From: Photobacterium damselae
GTDB taxonomy: Bacteria > Pseudomonadota > Gammaproteobacteria > Enterobacterales > Vibrionaceae
NCBI RefSeq assembly: GCF_003026815.1
Contig: NZ_PYOG01000001.1
Location: 248,001-312,000, forward strand
DNA: 64,000 nt
Reading direction: 5' to 3'
Of the stretch, positions 50,211-59,873 are shown in pieces. The notes below the pieces were generated by a model. It was not told where the DNA came from, searched no databases, and saw only the letters and a list, made by a program, of their open reading frames with translations. A program made the translations under genes and the position numbers. The first letter of the stretch is position 1, and each line of letters begins with the position of its first letter.

Positions 50211-50253
50211 CGAGTAGCGAGTAGCGAGTAGCGAGTAGCGAGTAGCGAGTAGC
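50205..50253 (+). repeat. Seven-copy GAGTAGC tandem repeat
   Basis: Seven perfect head-to-tail copies of GAGTAGC. The first copy contains the last sense codon and the TAG stop of gltA; the rest lie in the 3' untranslated region. Confidence 0.97.
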
Positions 50254-50290
50254 GAAAGATTACAGCTAGCTCTAAATAAATAGAAAAGCA

Positions 50291-50325
50291 AAGCCTAAGA
50301 ACTGGATAATTTCTTAGGCTTTTTC
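50291..50325. terminator. Bidirectional terminator between gltA and ybgI
   Basis: Perfect 11-bp stem AAGCCTAAGAA / TTCTTAGGCTT (50291-50321), nine-base loop, T-run. Confidence 0.88.
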
Positions 50326-50334
50326 CGTTAATTA

Positions 50335-51093
50335 TTACACTGGATTATTCACATCAATAAACTGAACATCAAAACCATGCTCTTGCGCCAGCCACTCACC
50401 CAGAGCTTTCACACCATAACGCTCAGTGGCATGGTGGCCTGCGGCAAAGTAATCAATACCCATTTCACGAGCCGTATGAGTTGTACGTTCTGATACTTCA
50501 CCAGAGATAAAAGCATCTATTCCTTGTGAGGCCGCCAGTTCAATATAGTCTTGACCACCACCAGTACACCACCCAACCGTTTTAATTAATTGTGATTGGT
50601 TACCACTAATATAAAGTGGCTCACGCTGTAATGTCATCGCAATACGAGCGGCAAATTCACTGGCTTCAAGCGGTTGTTCTAATTCGCCATAAAGTGCAAT
50701 TGAGCGTGGATTTCCCTGCTCTAAACCACCAATAATATCAATGCCAAGTAATTGAGCTAACTTAACGTTATTACCAACTTGCGGATGTACATCGAGGGGT
50801 AAATGATACGCGTATAGATTGATACCATTTTCAATCAGTGCTTTGATTCGGTGATACTTCATACCACGAAGATGAGCAGGCTCACCTTTCCAGAAAAAAC
50901 CATGATGGACCAATAAAGCATCGGCATTTTCTGCAATCGCTAGATCGATCAATTCCTGACAAGCAGTAACGCCTGTAACAATCTTTTTAATTTCTGACTT
51001 GCCTTCGACTTGAAGACCATTTGGGCAGTAATCATTAATTAATTGAGGAGAAAGGAAATCATTCAGTAGACGTTCTAATTGGATGTTATTCAT
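50335..51093 (-). CDS. ybgI: Nif3-like dinuclear metal protein YbgI
   Basis: A 252-residue member of the Nif3 / GTP cyclohydrolase I type 2-like family; hexameric with a two-metal site in known structures, function uncertain. Metal ligands are visible in LLVHHGFFWKG (about 61), the conserved AYHLPLDVHPQVGNN (about 93-107) and AGHHATERYGVKALG near residue 220. ATG 51093 lies six bases after AGGA; a TTG two codons upstream is less likely. Confidence 0.9.
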   Translation of the reverse strand: MNNIQLERLLNDFLSPQLINDYCPNGLQVEGKSEIKKIVTGVTACQELIDLAIAENADALLVHHGFFWKGEPAHLRGMKYHRIKALIENGINLYAYHLPLDVHPQVGNNVKLAQLLGIDIIGGLEQGNPRSIALYGELEQPLEASEFAARIAMTLQREPLYISGNQSQLIKTVGWCTGGGQDYIELAASQGIDAFISGEVSERTTHTAREMGIDYFAAGHHATERYGVKALGEWLAQEHGFDVQFIDVNNPV

Positions 51094-51274
51094 GATCAAT
51101 CCTAAATATTAAGTAACAGATTAATCATACTGGTTTGCACAATAAAATACAGTATCAACTAAGACAAACCATCCAAGCAAAAAGATAAAGCCACATTTAT
51201 ACTCAAGTAACGTCAATATACCCAAGTAACTTCAAGATAGATGTGGCCATAACCGTTATAACTGGTAGTCGATA

Positions 51275-51481
51275 TTAGTAAAACTCACTTGCGCCATGCT
51301 CTGATAATTTTAACCACACAGGCTTCGTACTGGTTTTTACCCAATAACGGTGCAAATAACTATAGAATCGAGAGCGTCGAGAATGAGAAAGGCACGCCAT
51401 TACAGGAAATGAAACAATACCTGCAACAAGAACAAAAATTCGGCGTAAAATAATATTCACAATAGAAAATGGCGTAAACAT
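51275..51481 (-). CDS. YbfA-like (DUF2517) small membrane protein
   Basis: A 68-residue protein with one N-terminal hydrophobic segment (about 15-32, [17 protein letters not shown]). The tail [20 protein letters not shown] is very like E. coli YbfA ([20 protein letters not shown]). Both are 68 residues and both end in FY. AGGGGA lies six bases before ATG. Function unknown; YbfA is also found near ybgI/ybfF/seqA genes in enterics. Confidence 0.75.
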   Translation of the reverse strand: [68 protein letters not shown]

Positions 51482-51600
51482 TGTATTCCCCTCAACTGGT
51501 CTAACCTCTAATTACTGTAATGGAATACGTGTATTATTACTACAGATTTTTGCTGAAAATAGCACCTATCTGTGCAAAAATTCTTTACGAGAATGAAATA

Positions 51601-52389
51601 ATGTCATTAATAAACAATATTGAAAATTCAATTCAGAAGTTCGATACGGACATTCGAGCAGTAATGGCGCTCCCCTCTCTGTTATCAGATCACGTCAATT
51701 ATGTTGATAACCAATGGCTAAAGCATTTTTTCCAAACAGCAGTAAAACCGACATGGAGTAGATACGGAGGTAATCGGAGACTGGGGTTTTATTATCAATG
51801 GTTGTGGCGTCAATTCATCTTGGCTCACCCTCAATATGAACTTATTGCCGAAGAAGTTCAGATATATCAAGATAAACAGACACTTGGAGCTATCGATTTT
51901 CTAGTTCGAGAAAAACAAACCCAGCAAATTGAGCATTGGGAAGTGGCTATTAAATTTTATCTACAACATAAAGCACAGTGGCTCGGTCCAAATGCGAATG
52001 ATCAGCTAGAGAAAAAAACAGCACGAATGGTATCTCACCAATTGCTACTGACTGAACAATCGGCTTATCAACAGCAATGGCAAACTCAATTTGGGCAACC
52101 AGAGGTTAAGCGTCTTATTATGCAAGGTCGACTCTTTACCTCAGAATCAGCGCAAATCAAAGCACCGGATATCAACCCTAATTGTGCCAAAGGGCTCTGG
52201 TGTTTTGCCGAACATGCTCCTGCTCATTTACGCTTTTTTGATAAATCAGAGTGGCTTTCACCTCCGCGATATCAAGATCTAAAACCTCAAAGCAACCATA
52301 ACGCACTCACCCATCCAACTCAGGCGATAGATGAACACAATCAAGTTTGGTTTGTTATGCCCTCATACTGGCCAAACTCAAAACCATAG
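51601..52389 (+). CDS. DUF1853 family protein
   Basis: A 262-residue cytoplasmic protein of the DUF1853 family. Visible are LGFYYQWLWRQFI (about 61), LGAIDFLVREKQTQQIEHWEVAIKFYLQ (about 99-126) and KGLWCF (about 200). The spacing of D in AIDFLV and E-x-K in EVAIKF looks like a PD-(D/E)XK nuclease core, so a nuclease-like fold is possible, but activity is unproven. ATG 51601 (MSLINNIENS) is preferred; the frame is open upstream to 51520 without good start context. Confidence 0.75.
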   Translation: MSLINNIENSIQKFDTDIRAVMALPSLLSDHVNYVDNQWLKHFFQTAVKPTWSRYGGNRRLGFYYQWLWRQFILAHPQYELIAEEVQIYQDKQTLGAIDFLVREKQTQQIEHWEVAIKFYLQHKAQWLGPNANDQLEKKTARMVSHQLLLTEQSAYQQQWQTQFGQPEVKRLIMQGRLFTSESAQIKAPDINPNCAKGLWCFAEHAPAHLRFFDKSEWLSPPRYQDLKPQSNHNALTHPTQAIDEHNQVWFVMPSYWPNSKP

Positions 52390-52437
52390 TGTGATATTTG
52401 TTTATTCAACTACAAGGCTGTCTGTTGCAACAGTTAT

Positions 52438-52475
52438 AAAAAAATACCCCAGCAGCTCTTAACTACTGGGGTATT
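52438..52475 (-). terminator. Terminator of pgm
   Basis: 10-bp stem AATACCCCAG / CTGGGGTATT (52443-52475) with a minus-strand T-run. Confidence 0.82.
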
Positions 52476-52508
52476 AAATAGATATCTTTTACCTAAGATT
52501 ACGGCAAA

Positions 52509-54155
52509 TTAAAGACCTGCGTCAGTAAATACCTTGCTAACAATCTCTTGTGCTTCTTTTTCGATAAGAGCTAGGTGCTCTTTACCTTTAAAGCTTTCAC
52601 AGTAGATTTTGTAGATATCTTCAGTACCTGATGGGCGAGCTGCAAACCAACCATTTTCAGTCGTCACTTTTAGGCCACCAATAGCAGCGCCATTACCAGG
52701 AGCGTGAGTTAAACGCGCAGTAATTACGTCTCCAGCTAAGGTTTCAGCCGCAACCATTTCTGGTGATAGCTTGCTCAATACCGCTTTTTGTTGTTTGTTT
52801 GCTACAGCTTGCAGACGGCTATACTCAGAAGCGCCGTGTTTAGCCGCTAATTCTTCATAGTATTGCTGTGGGTTCTTACCTGTTACCGCTGTGATTTCAG
52901 CAGCTAATAGGCACAGTAAAATACCGTCTTTATCTGTTGACCAAGGTGTACCATCCATACGTAGGAACGATGCCCCGGCACTCTCTTCTCCACCAAAGCC
53001 AAGTTCACCAGAGTACAATCCATCAACAAACCACTTAAAGCCTACTGGTACTTCACATAAACTACGACCAAGATCTGCAACCACACGGTCAATCAACGCA
53101 CTTGATACCAATGTTTTACCAACAGCGACACCATCAGCCCACTGAGCACGATGACGGTATAGGTAATCAATACACACTGCCAAATAGTGGTTTGGATTCA
53201 TTAAACCGGCTGGTGTTACAATACCGTGACGGTCATAATCAGGGTCGTTACCAAAAGCAAGATCGTACTTGTCTTTGTACTCAAGCAAACCTGCCATCGC
53301 ATATGGAGATGAACAGTCCATACGAATCACACCGTCTTTGTCTAATGACATAAAACGGAATGATGGATCAATCGACTCATCGACTAACGTGATGTTTAGA
53401 TTGTAGTATTTTGCAATTTCGCGCCAGTATTCAATGCCCGAACCACCTAGAGGATCCACACCAATGGTTAAGTTCGCATTTTGAATTGCAGCCATATCAA
53501 CTACATTGACAAGATCTTCAACATAAGGCGTAACCAAATCACGCTCTTCTACTAGATCACTGGCTAACGCTTGTTCAATAGCAATACGCTTCACAGCTTG
53601 CATACCACTAGCAATAATTTCGTTTGCTCGTGATTCAATCGCCGTTGTCAATTCGCCTTCAGCAGGACCACCATGAACAGGGTTATATTTAATACCGCCA
53701 TCTTGAGGTGGGTTATGAGAAGGTGTAATAACAATACCATCGGCTTTTTCTGCCGATGCTTTGTTGTGACATAGAATGGAATGAGATACACCCGGTGTTG
53801 GCGTGTAGCCATTGTCTTTCTGAACAATAACCTTAACGCCATTAGCAACCAGTACTTCAAGGGTAGAGATAAATGCAGGTTCAGATAATGCGTGAGTATC
53901 TTTACCTAAGAAAAGAGGACCTGTCACGCCATGTGCTTGACGAACCTCTGCTACCGCTTGAGCGATTGCCCAAATATGGTGTTGGTTGAATGTTCCTTTA
54001 TTGGCTGTACCACGGTGGCCCGAAGTACCAAATTCTACTTTTTGTGCTGCATTATCAGCACTTGGTTCAATCAGAAAGTAGTTTGCAACTAACGCAGGGA
54101 TATTAATCAAATCACTTTGTTGTGCGCGCTGACCTGCTCGATCATGAATAGCCAT
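52509..54155 (-). CDS. pgm: Phosphoglucomutase
   Basis: Interconverts glucose-1-P and glucose-6-P, needed for UDP-glucose and envelope sugars. 548 residues. The catalytic phosphoserine loop is [13 protein letters not shown] (about 142-154), the metal loop [10 protein letters not shown] (about 302), the sugar loop [12 protein letters not shown] (about 388), and the phosphate-binding [12 protein letters not shown] (about 513). Downstream of seqA on the same strand, but a terminator lies between them and its AAGGA is 12 bases from ATG. Confidence 0.96.
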   Translation of the reverse strand: MAIHDRAGQRAQQSDLINIPALVANYFLIEPSADNAAQKVEFGTSGHRGTANKGTFNQHHIWAIAQAVAEVRQAHGVTGPLFLGKDTHALSEPAFISTLEVLVANGVKVIVQKDNGYTPTPGVSHSILCHNKASAEKADGIVITPSHNPPQDGGIKYNPVHGGPAEGELTTAIESRANEIIASGMQAVKRIAIEQALASDLVEERDLVTPYVEDLVNVVDMAAIQNANLTIGVDPLGGSGIEYWREIAKYYNLNITLVDESIDPSFRFMSLDKDGVIRMDCSSPYAMAGLLEYKDKYDLAFGNDPDYDRHGIVTPAGLMNPNHYLAVCIDYLYRHRAQWADGVAVGKTLVSSALIDRVVADLGRSLCEVPVGFKWFVDGLYSGELGFGGEESAGASFLRMDGTPWSTDKDGILLCLLAAEITAVTGKNPQQYYEELAAKHGASEYSRLQAVANKQQKAVLSKLSPEMVAAETLAGDVITARLTHAPGNGAAIGGLKVTTENGWFAARPSGTEDIYKIYCESFKGKEHLALIEKEAQEIVSKVFTDAGL

Positions 54156-54179
54156 ATAATTAACGAGTCCTTGTGAAAT

Positions 54180-54203
54180 AAAAAAGGAGGGCTAAAAGCC
54201 CCC
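54180..54203 (-). terminator. Terminator of seqA, just before pgm
   Basis: Minus-strand stem GGGGGCT / AGCCCTC around TTT, followed by T6. It begins directly after the seqA stop and ends about 25 bases before the pgm ATG. Confidence 0.75.
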
Positions 54204-54204
54204 A

Positions 54205-54762
54205 TTAAATCTCGCCGCAAACTTTATCAACGATGTCTTGAGCAAAGCCCATTTTAACCATGAGTTGGTCAATCATCTGGCGTTTACGGTCGGTATTAGT
54301 ATTGGTGATCACCCAAAATGGTGTGCCAGCAATAGCTTTTGGTTTTGTAGTTTTACCACTCGCCAGTAATGTTGCTTCATCTTCAGCAAAATAAATACGA
54401 GTACGACCTTTGATGGCTGCCGCTTCTGTAAAACCTTTAGAATCGATTCGATAAAGGGACGACAGAATCAACATAAAGCGACCAATGGCCTTTTCCTGTG
54501 CGGCAAATTCATCAGAAATCAGTAGTGATCGCATTTCTTTTACACGATCTAACTGGGGTTCATTTCCTGCGTCTTTGCTTACTACAATACCACGAGGGCG
54601 TACAGGCATAACCACTTCAGGTTGTGGCTGGTACTGAGTATCAGGCATCATAAGCAAGCGACGTAAGATATCAGATGCACTTTCACCGATATGTTGAGTT
54701 TGACTCGCAATAAAACGGTATAGCTCTTCGTCTACCTCAATAGTTTTCATCGTTGTCTTCAT
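54205..54762 (-). CDS. seqA: Negative modulator of replication initiation SeqA
   Basis: Binds hemimethylated GATC sites and sequesters oriC after initiation. 185 residues: the N-terminal oligomerisation part is TIEVDEELYRFIASQTQHIGESASDILRRLL, and the C-terminal DNA-binding domain (about 70-185) includes GRTRIYFAEDEATLLASG and TNTDRKRQMIDQLM. ATG 54762 has GGA seven bases upstream; ATG 54750 (MKTIEVDEELY) matches E. coli better at the N-terminus and is an alternative. Confidence 0.95.
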   Translation of the reverse strand: MKTTMKTIEVDEELYRFIASQTQHIGESASDILRRLLMMPDTQYQPQPEVVMPVRPRGIVVSKDAGNEPQLDRVKEMRSLLISDEFAAQEKAIGRFMLILSSLYRIDSKGFTEAAAIKGRTRIYFAEDEATLLASGKTTKPKAIAGTPFWVITNTNTDRKRQMIDQLMVKMGFAQDIVDKVCGEI

Positions 54763-54852
54763 TATCGTTCCGTTTAAAATCTCATGCGATTATAACCTGA
54801 TCCGAGGTTATACTCTACGGTAAATACCATAACAAATAAGAGAAAATTGTCA

Positions 54853-55614
54853 GTGAAGTTACATTACCACGCAATTGGGGATGGTTATCCGATCATTTTG
54901 ATCCACGGTTTATTTGGCAGTGGCGATAACTTAGGTTTAATTTCTAGAGCATTGAAAGATAAATATAAAGTGATTAACGTTGATCTACGCAATCACGGTT
55001 TATCGCCTCATAGTGATCAGTTTACTTATCAGCAAATGGCGCAAGATGTACTCGATGTGATCGATGAATTATCAATCGATCATTTTGCAGTAATCGGACA
55101 TTCAATGGGTGGAAAAGTCGCCATGTCGCTTACAGAATTGGCATCTGATCGCATTGATCATTTGATTGTTCTTGATATTGCTCCTGTTGCGTATAGTGAA
55201 CATCGCCACCAAAATGTCTTTGCTGGTTTACGCGAAGTCAGTAGACACATAATCTTGAATCGAAAAGAAGCAGAACAGTATTTAGCGCTTCATGTTCAAG
55301 ATCCCGGTGTTCGTCAATTTCTGCTCAAATCTCTCACAAAAACAGAGAATGGCTATCAATGGCGTTTTAATGTTGAAGGCCTAATTGCAAATTATCAAAC
55401 TATTATGGGTTGGCACGACATTCCTCCATTTACGGGTAAAACGTTATTTATGAAAGGGCAAGACTCCGAATACATCACACCAGATTATCGAGAGGCTATT
55501 ATGAGACAGTTTCCGAACGCCAAAGCCCATTTGGTTGCAAATACTGGACACTGGCTTCATGCGGAAAAACCTGAGACCGTCAATCGGGTAATTGAGCAGT
55601 TTTTGCAAAAATAA
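54853..55614 (+). CDS. ybfF: Esterase YbfF
   Basis: Alpha/beta hydrolase acting on acyl esters (E. coli YbfF also cleaves acyl-CoA). 253 residues with ILIHGLFGSGDNLG (about 15), the nucleophile elbow VIGHSMGGKVAMSL (about 81-94), and the catalytic His in NTGHWLHAEKPE (about 232). Divergent from seqA, as in E. coli. The start is taken as GTG 54853 (xKLHYHA, cf. E. coli MKLNIRA); a TTG at 54847 is possible. Confidence 0.9.
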   Translation: MKLHYHAIGDGYPIILIHGLFGSGDNLGLISRALKDKYKVINVDLRNHGLSPHSDQFTYQQMAQDVLDVIDELSIDHFAVIGHSMGGKVAMSLTELASDRIDHLIVLDIAPVAYSEHRHQNVFAGLREVSRHIILNRKEAEQYLALHVQDPGVRQFLLKSLTKTENGYQWRFNVEGLIANYQTIMGWHDIPPFTGKTLFMKGQDSEYITPDYREAIMRQFPNAKAHLVANTGHWLHAEKPETVNRVIEQFLQK

Positions 55615-55700
55615 CGAACAAGAAAGACAAGTAAGAGGCCGTGAATTGATCTGCAACTCTATGATATAGTGATCCCATTCGAGCTGCGTAAGGATTCGTT

Positions 55701-55922
55701 ATGCTTTATGAGTACATGGATTTACTCGAATCAATCGGATTAGACCTCTTATTTGCCGCTATTTTCTTTTTTATAGGTATGGCAATTAAGGATGTTTTAA
55801 AGCAAGGCAAGGTTCCCCCTTTTGGCCGCCGTATTGTCTGGTTAGTGCTATTTTTAGGATGTGCGGGATTTATCTCCAAAGGGATTATTCAACTTAGTTG
55901 GGAAGGATCTGGCCTTGGCTAA
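55701..55922 (+). CDS. DUF2788 small membrane protein
   Basis: A 73-residue protein with two hydrophobic segments (about 13-30 LLFAAIFFFIGMAIKDVL and 45-62 IVWLVLFLGCAGFISKGI), so probably an inner-membrane hairpin with PPFGRR in the loop. Function unknown. AAGGA lies six bases before ATG. It may be transcribed with fldA 155 bases downstream. Confidence 0.8.
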   Translation: MLYEYMDLLESIGLDLLFAAIFFFIGMAIKDVLKQGKVPPFGRRIVWLVLFLGCAGFISKGIIQLSWEGSGLG

Positions 55923-56000
55923 AATTGCTCGAACAATGAGCAATCAAACGACAAAAGGATCTGCTGCCAGCAAAAAGTATTCAGTTTGTGCAGCAGAAAC

Positions 56001-56010
56001 GATTATCATT
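56001..56010. promoter_or_regulatory. Weak Fur-like half-site upstream of fldA
   Basis: GATTATCATT resembles one half of a Fur box; the other half is poor. Position, 67 bases before the fldA ATG, is plausible only. Confidence 0.2.
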
Positions 56011-56077
56011 GGTACAACATTGAATTCAGCCGTCTTTTGTGTACGGTTAAACTACAACAATACAGGTAATCTTTACT

Positions 56078-56605
56078 ATGGCGAGTGTAGGACTCTTCTT
56101 CGGTAGCGACACAGGTAATACTGAAGCTGTTGCTAAAATGATCCAGAAGCAACTAAGTGACAAACTGGTTGAGGTTAAAGATATTGCGAAAAGCAGCAAA
56201 GAAGACATCGATAACTTTGATCTGCTTATTCTTGGTATCCCAACTTGGTACTACGGTGAAGCTCAATGTGACTGGGATGACTTCTTCCCAGAACTAGAGC
56301 AAATCGACTTCTCAACTAAGCTTGTTGCTATCTTTGGCTGTGGCGACCAAGAAGATTACGCAGAGTACTTCTGTGATGCGATGGGCACTATCCGTGAAAT
56401 CGTAGAAGGCCGTGGCGCAACAGTAGTAGGTAACTTCTCAACAGAAGGCTTTGAGTTTGAAGCTTCAAAAGCACTGGTTGATGATAACCACTTTGTTGGT
56501 CTATGTGTTGATGAAGACCGTCAACCTGAACTGACTGAACAGCGTGTGACCCAGTGGGTTAATCAGCTAATGGACGAAATGTGTCTATCTGAGTTAATGG
56601 ACTAA
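56078..56605 (+). CDS. fldA: Flavodoxin FldA
   Basis: FMN electron carrier that replaces ferredoxin when iron is low and serves reductive reactions (IspG/H, methionine synthase, PFL activation). 175 residues: phosphate loop GLFFGSDTGNTEAVA (about 5-19), the FMN-stacking Trp in LGIPTWYYGEAQCDW (about 52-66), and the second flavin loop IFGCGDQEDYAEYF (about 88-101). Long-chain type. Own terminator. Confidence 0.96.
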   Translation: MASVGLFFGSDTGNTEAVAKMIQKQLSDKLVEVKDIAKSSKEDIDNFDLLILGIPTWYYGEAQCDWDDFFPELEQIDFSTKLVAIFGCGDQEDYAEYFCDAMGTIREIVEGRGATVVGNFSTEGFEFEASKALVDDNHFVGLCVDEDRQPELTEQRVTQWVNQLMDEMCLSELMD

Positions 56606-56624
56606 TATTATCCATTCTCAAACC

Positions 56625-56657
56625 AAGCGCACTAGAGCAAATCAGTGCGCTTTTTTA
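56625..56657 (+). terminator. Terminator of fldA
   Basis: Perfect 9-bp stem AAGCGCACT / AGTGCGCTT (56625-56652), T6. Confidence 0.88.
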
Positions 56658-56720
56658 TTATCAATTCTTCTTGATACAACGCACTTCGCCAACATCTACT
56701 CTATCCATATCCATTTTGAT

Positions 56721-57182
56721 CTACCGATGTTCAGGCTTCTTACGGACATACAGCGTTCGTTTAACCGTCGAAACCACTTCACCTGTGGCATTATGAACAT
56801 GAACCACAAACTCAGGGAAATATTTATCACCCTGCTCTGTAGCCCTTTTTATTGCTTCAACACAGCTATCAGAAATAACAAAGTCAGCAAACAGATCACT
56901 ACAGCCTGGGCGGATAAAATTAATATCGGCCTGTTTATCCCAAACGTAATAGTTAGGGCCTAAGATACCCATAAGCATAAGCGAATAGACAGGATCCGTT
57001 AGGGAAAATATACTTCCACCATACTGAGAACGATTGGCATTTTTATTCCACCAGCGCAATTTAAGTTTCATCTTAACAGAGCGGAAATCATCACTGATTG
57101 CGACTATCTTAATGCCTGAGCCCCAAAATGGTGGCCATAGATTTAAAGCCAGTTTTACGATGCTGGGTTTATAGTAATTCAT
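56721..57182 (-). CDS. DUF4442 hot-dog fold protein
   Basis: A 153-residue protein of the DUF4442 / thioesterase-like hot-dog family: MNYYKPSIVKLALNLWPPFWGSGIKI, LRWWNKNANRSQYGGSIFSLTDPVYSLMLMGILG, then YYVWDKQADINFIRPG. The N-R-S-Q-Y-G-G-S segment is the family mark. Known relatives carry out or resemble acyl-CoA thioesterase chemistry; substrate unknown. ATG 57182 follows GGAG. The gene sits between fldA and fur on the opposite strand. Confidence 0.8.
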   Translation of the reverse strand: MNYYKPSIVKLALNLWPPFWGSGIKIVAISDDFRSVKMKLKLRWWNKNANRSQYGGSIFSLTDPVYSLMLMGILGPNYYVWDKQADINFIRPGCSDLFADFVISDSCVEAIKRATEQGDKYFPEFVVHVHNATGEVVSTVKRTLYVRKKPEHR

Positions 57183-57310
57183 TGTGATCCACTCCCTGTC
57201 GCACAATGTAAAACATGATACATCCTGATAACAATTAAGCAAACTTCAGAAAATCTACCCAGAACACAGATTAGTTGCTTTTTGAGGTTTAATGTTATCT
57301 TATGGTCACT

Positions 57311-57316
57311 TATAAT
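57311..57316 (+). promoter_or_regulatory. Probable -10 box of fur
   Basis: Consensus TATAAT 59 bases before the fur ATG; the matching -35 (TTTAAT, 17 bp upstream) is weak. AATGAGAA just downstream resembles half a Fur site. Confidence 0.35.
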
Positions 57317-57374
57317 AAACATTAATGAGAAAGACTACTGCTTCTATTTCGCAGCTAGCCCATAGGAAACTCGA

Positions 57375-57821
57375 ATGTCAGATAATAATCACGCGCTTAA
57401 GCAAGCAGGCTTGAAAATTACACTACCTCGTTTGAAGATCTTAGAAGTTCTTCAACAACCAGAGTGTCAACACATTAGTGCGGAAGACCTTTACAAAAAG
57501 CTGATTGATATCGGCGAAGAAATTGGTTTAGCGACCGTATACCGTGTTTTGAACCAATTTGATGATGCTGGCATTGTGACTCGCCATCATTTTGAAGGTG
57601 GTAAATCTGTGTTCGAACTAGCAACACAACACCATCATGATCACCTTGTTTGTTTAGATTGTGGCAAAGTAATTGAATTCTCTGATGAGCTTATTGAGCG
57701 TCGTCAGAAAGAGATCGCAGCACAATACAATGTCGACTTGACTAATCATAGCCTGTATCTATACGGCCACTGTGCAAACGGTGATTGCTGTAAAGACGAG
57801 AGCCTGCACGATCAGAAATAA
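57375..57821 (+). CDS. fur: Ferric uptake regulator Fur
   Basis: Iron-responsive repressor, 148 residues. A winged-helix DNA-binding domain (about 1-82, with the recognition region GLATVYRVLNQFDDAGIV) is followed by a metal/dimer domain with HHHDHLVCLDCGKVIEFSD (about 87-105) and C-terminal CANGDCC. Its own promoter likely includes the TATAAT at 57311-57316. A Fur box candidate for its target feoA lies in this window. Confidence 0.97.
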   Translation: MSDNNHALKQAGLKITLPRLKILEVLQQPECQHISAEDLYKKLIDIGEEIGLATVYRVLNQFDDAGIVTRHHFEGGKSVFELATQHHHDHLVCLDCGKVIEFSDELIERRQKEIAAQYNVDLTNHSLYLYGHCANGDCCKDESLHDQK

Positions 57822-57903
57822 TCTACTGCTTTCATAATTCAATAACTAAAGCCAAAAGCTATGCGCTCAACATAGTCAGAAAGAAAGTAGACTCACCTCA
57901 AGG

Positions 57904-57932
57904 ACCAGCCTAATTATCGGCTGGTTTTTTAT
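57904..57932 (+). terminator. Terminator of fur
   Basis: 7-bp stem ACCAGCC / GGCTGGT (57904-57925) with T6. Confidence 0.82.
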
Positions 57933-58042
57933 TATCTATCCACAGTCCTAACTCTTATTGCGGCTAGCACCTCTAATAACAGTACCGACCAATCTAATTA
58001 TTGTTGTCAAATCCTAGATTTTAAGTATCAACAAGTTTTGAG

Positions 58043-58075
58043 CACAAAAAAAAGGTGAAGCCAAAGCCCCACCTT
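58043..58075 (-). terminator. Terminator of glnS
   Basis: Minus-strand stem AAGGTG..GC / GC..CACCTT with two G-U pairs that form only on this strand, then T8. Confidence 0.82.
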
Positions 58076-58106
58076 CATAATTTATGCTCACTTAAGTGAT
58101 AAACGA

Positions 58107-59774
58107 TTACTCGTCAGCAATTTTAGCCCAAGTATCACGTAAGCCTACAGTACGGTTAAATACTAGCTTATCTGCACTTGAATCTTTGCTATCTGCACAG
58201 AAGTAACCTAGACGTTCAAACTGGTATGCTTGTTCTGCTTGTGCATTAACAAGAGCTGGCTCAACAAAACCATTCATCACAGTTAGAGATTCTGAGTTAA
58301 TTACAGAGACAAAATCTTCTGCAGCACCAGGATTTGGTACGGTAAATAGACGGTCGTATAGACGAATTTCAGCAGGTACAGATTGATCTGCAGATACCCA
58401 GTGAATTACACCTTTTACTTTGCGACCATCAGCAGGGTTCTTACCTAAAGTCTCATTATCATAAGTACAGTAGATAGTAGTGATATTACCTGCTTCGTCT
58501 TTCTCTACGCGCTCAGCTTTAATCACATAAGCACCGCGAAGACGTACTTCTTTACCAAGAACTAGACGCTTGTACTTCTTGTTTGCTTCTTCACGGAAGT
58601 CTTCACGCTCAATGTAAACTTCACGAGTAAATGGCACTTCACGGCTACCCATCTCAGGTTTATTTGGATGGTTTGCAATGTTTAGAGTCTCAGCTTCGCC
58701 ATCGAAGTTTTCGATAACAATTTTAACTGGATCTAATACAGCCATTGCACGTGGTGCATTTTCGTTTAGATCTTCACGGATACACGCTTCAAGAGAGCTC
58801 ATCTCAATGGTGTTATCTTGCTTAGTCACACCAATTCGCTTACAGAACTCACGAATAGAGCCAGCAGTATAACCACGACGACGTAGGCCTGAAATAGTTG
58901 GCATACGAGGGTCATCCCAACCATTAACCAATTTATCGGTTACAAGCTGGTTTAGTTTACGCTTTGACATCACTGTGTATTCTAGATTTAGACGACTGAA
59001 CTCATACTGATGAGGGGTACAGTCGATAGTAATGTTCTCTAGAACCCAATCGTATAGACGACGGTTATCCATAAACTCTAGCGTACAGATAGAGTGAGTA
59101 ATGCCTTCTAACGCATCAGAAATACAGTGAGTAAAGTCGTACATTGGGTAAATGCACCACTTATCACCTGTCTGATGGTGTGTTGCAAAACGAACACGGT
59201 ATAGAACAGGATCGCGCATAACCATAAATGGAGATGCCATATCGATCTTCGCACGAAGACACATTTTACCTTCTTCTACTTCACCATTTTTCATTTTGGC
59301 AAATAGTTCAAGGTTCTCTTCTACGCTACGATCGCGGTATGGGCTGTGCTTACCAGGCTCGGTAAGTGTACCGCGGTATTCGCGCATCTGCTCAGGACTT
59401 AGCTCATCAACATACGCTAAGCCTTTATTAATTAATTCAATAGCAAACCCGTGTAGCTTATCGAAGTAGTTCGATGAATAGCAAATCTCACCGCTCCACT
59501 GAAAGCCCAACCAGTTAACATCGTTCTTAATAGACTCAACGTATTCGATGTCTTCTTTCTCAGGGTTTGTATCGTCGAAACGTAAGTTACATTGACCCTG
59601 ATAGTCCTGAGCGATACCGAAGTTCAAACAAATAGATTTAGCATGACCGATATGCAGATAACCATTTGGCTCTGGTGGGAATCGGGTATGAACGCTTGTA
59701 TGTTTGCCACTTGCTAAATCCGCATCGATAATTTGGCGGATAAAGTTAGTTGGACGAGCTTCAGTTCCACTCAT
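58107..59774 (-). CDS. glnS: Glutaminyl-tRNA synthetase
   Basis: Charges tRNA-Gln. The 555-residue class I enzyme has the HIGH motif in [18 protein letters not shown] (about 32-49), KMSKS-like [12 protein letters not shown] (about 267), and a C-terminal anticodon-binding domain (from about 340). ATG 59774 is eight bases after GAGG; a TTG one codon upstream is unlikely. The glnS-nagE synteny matches E. coli, but chitobiase is inserted here. Confidence 0.97.
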   Translation of the reverse strand: MSGTEARPTNFIRQIIDADLASGKHTSVHTRFPPEPNGYLHIGHAKSICLNFGIAQDYQGQCNLRFDDTNPEKEDIEYVESIKNDVNWLGFQWSGEICYSSNYFDKLHGFAIELINKGLAYVDELSPEQMREYRGTLTEPGKHSPYRDRSVEENLELFAKMKNGEVEEGKMCLRAKIDMASPFMVMRDPVLYRVRFATHHQTGDKWCIYPMYDFTHCISDALEGITHSICTLEFMDNRRLYDWVLENITIDCTPHQYEFSRLNLEYTVMSKRKLNQLVTDKLVNGWDDPRMPTISGLRRRGYTAGSIREFCKRIGVTKQDNTIEMSSLEACIREDLNENAPRAMAVLDPVKIVIENFDGEAETLNIANHPNKPEMGSREVPFTREVYIEREDFREEANKKYKRLVLGKEVRLRGAYVIKAERVEKDEAGNITTIYCTYDNETLGKNPADGRKVKGVIHWVSADQSVPAEIRLYDRLFTVPNPGAAEDFVSVINSESLTVMNGFVEPALVNAQAEQAYQFERLGYFCADSKDSSADKLVFNRTVGLRDTWAKIADE

Positions 59775-59873
59775 CAATAATACCTCGTGTGCTTACAGGA
59801 TTTTTAATTCAGCCTATGATCCACAAATATGACTCACGACTCAACAAATAGTGTGCATTGTTTTGCGATATGA

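Noticed and set aside
50205..50253. The heptamer array as a CRISPR
   Set aside because: The units are seven bases, contiguous and without spacers; no cas genes are nearby.
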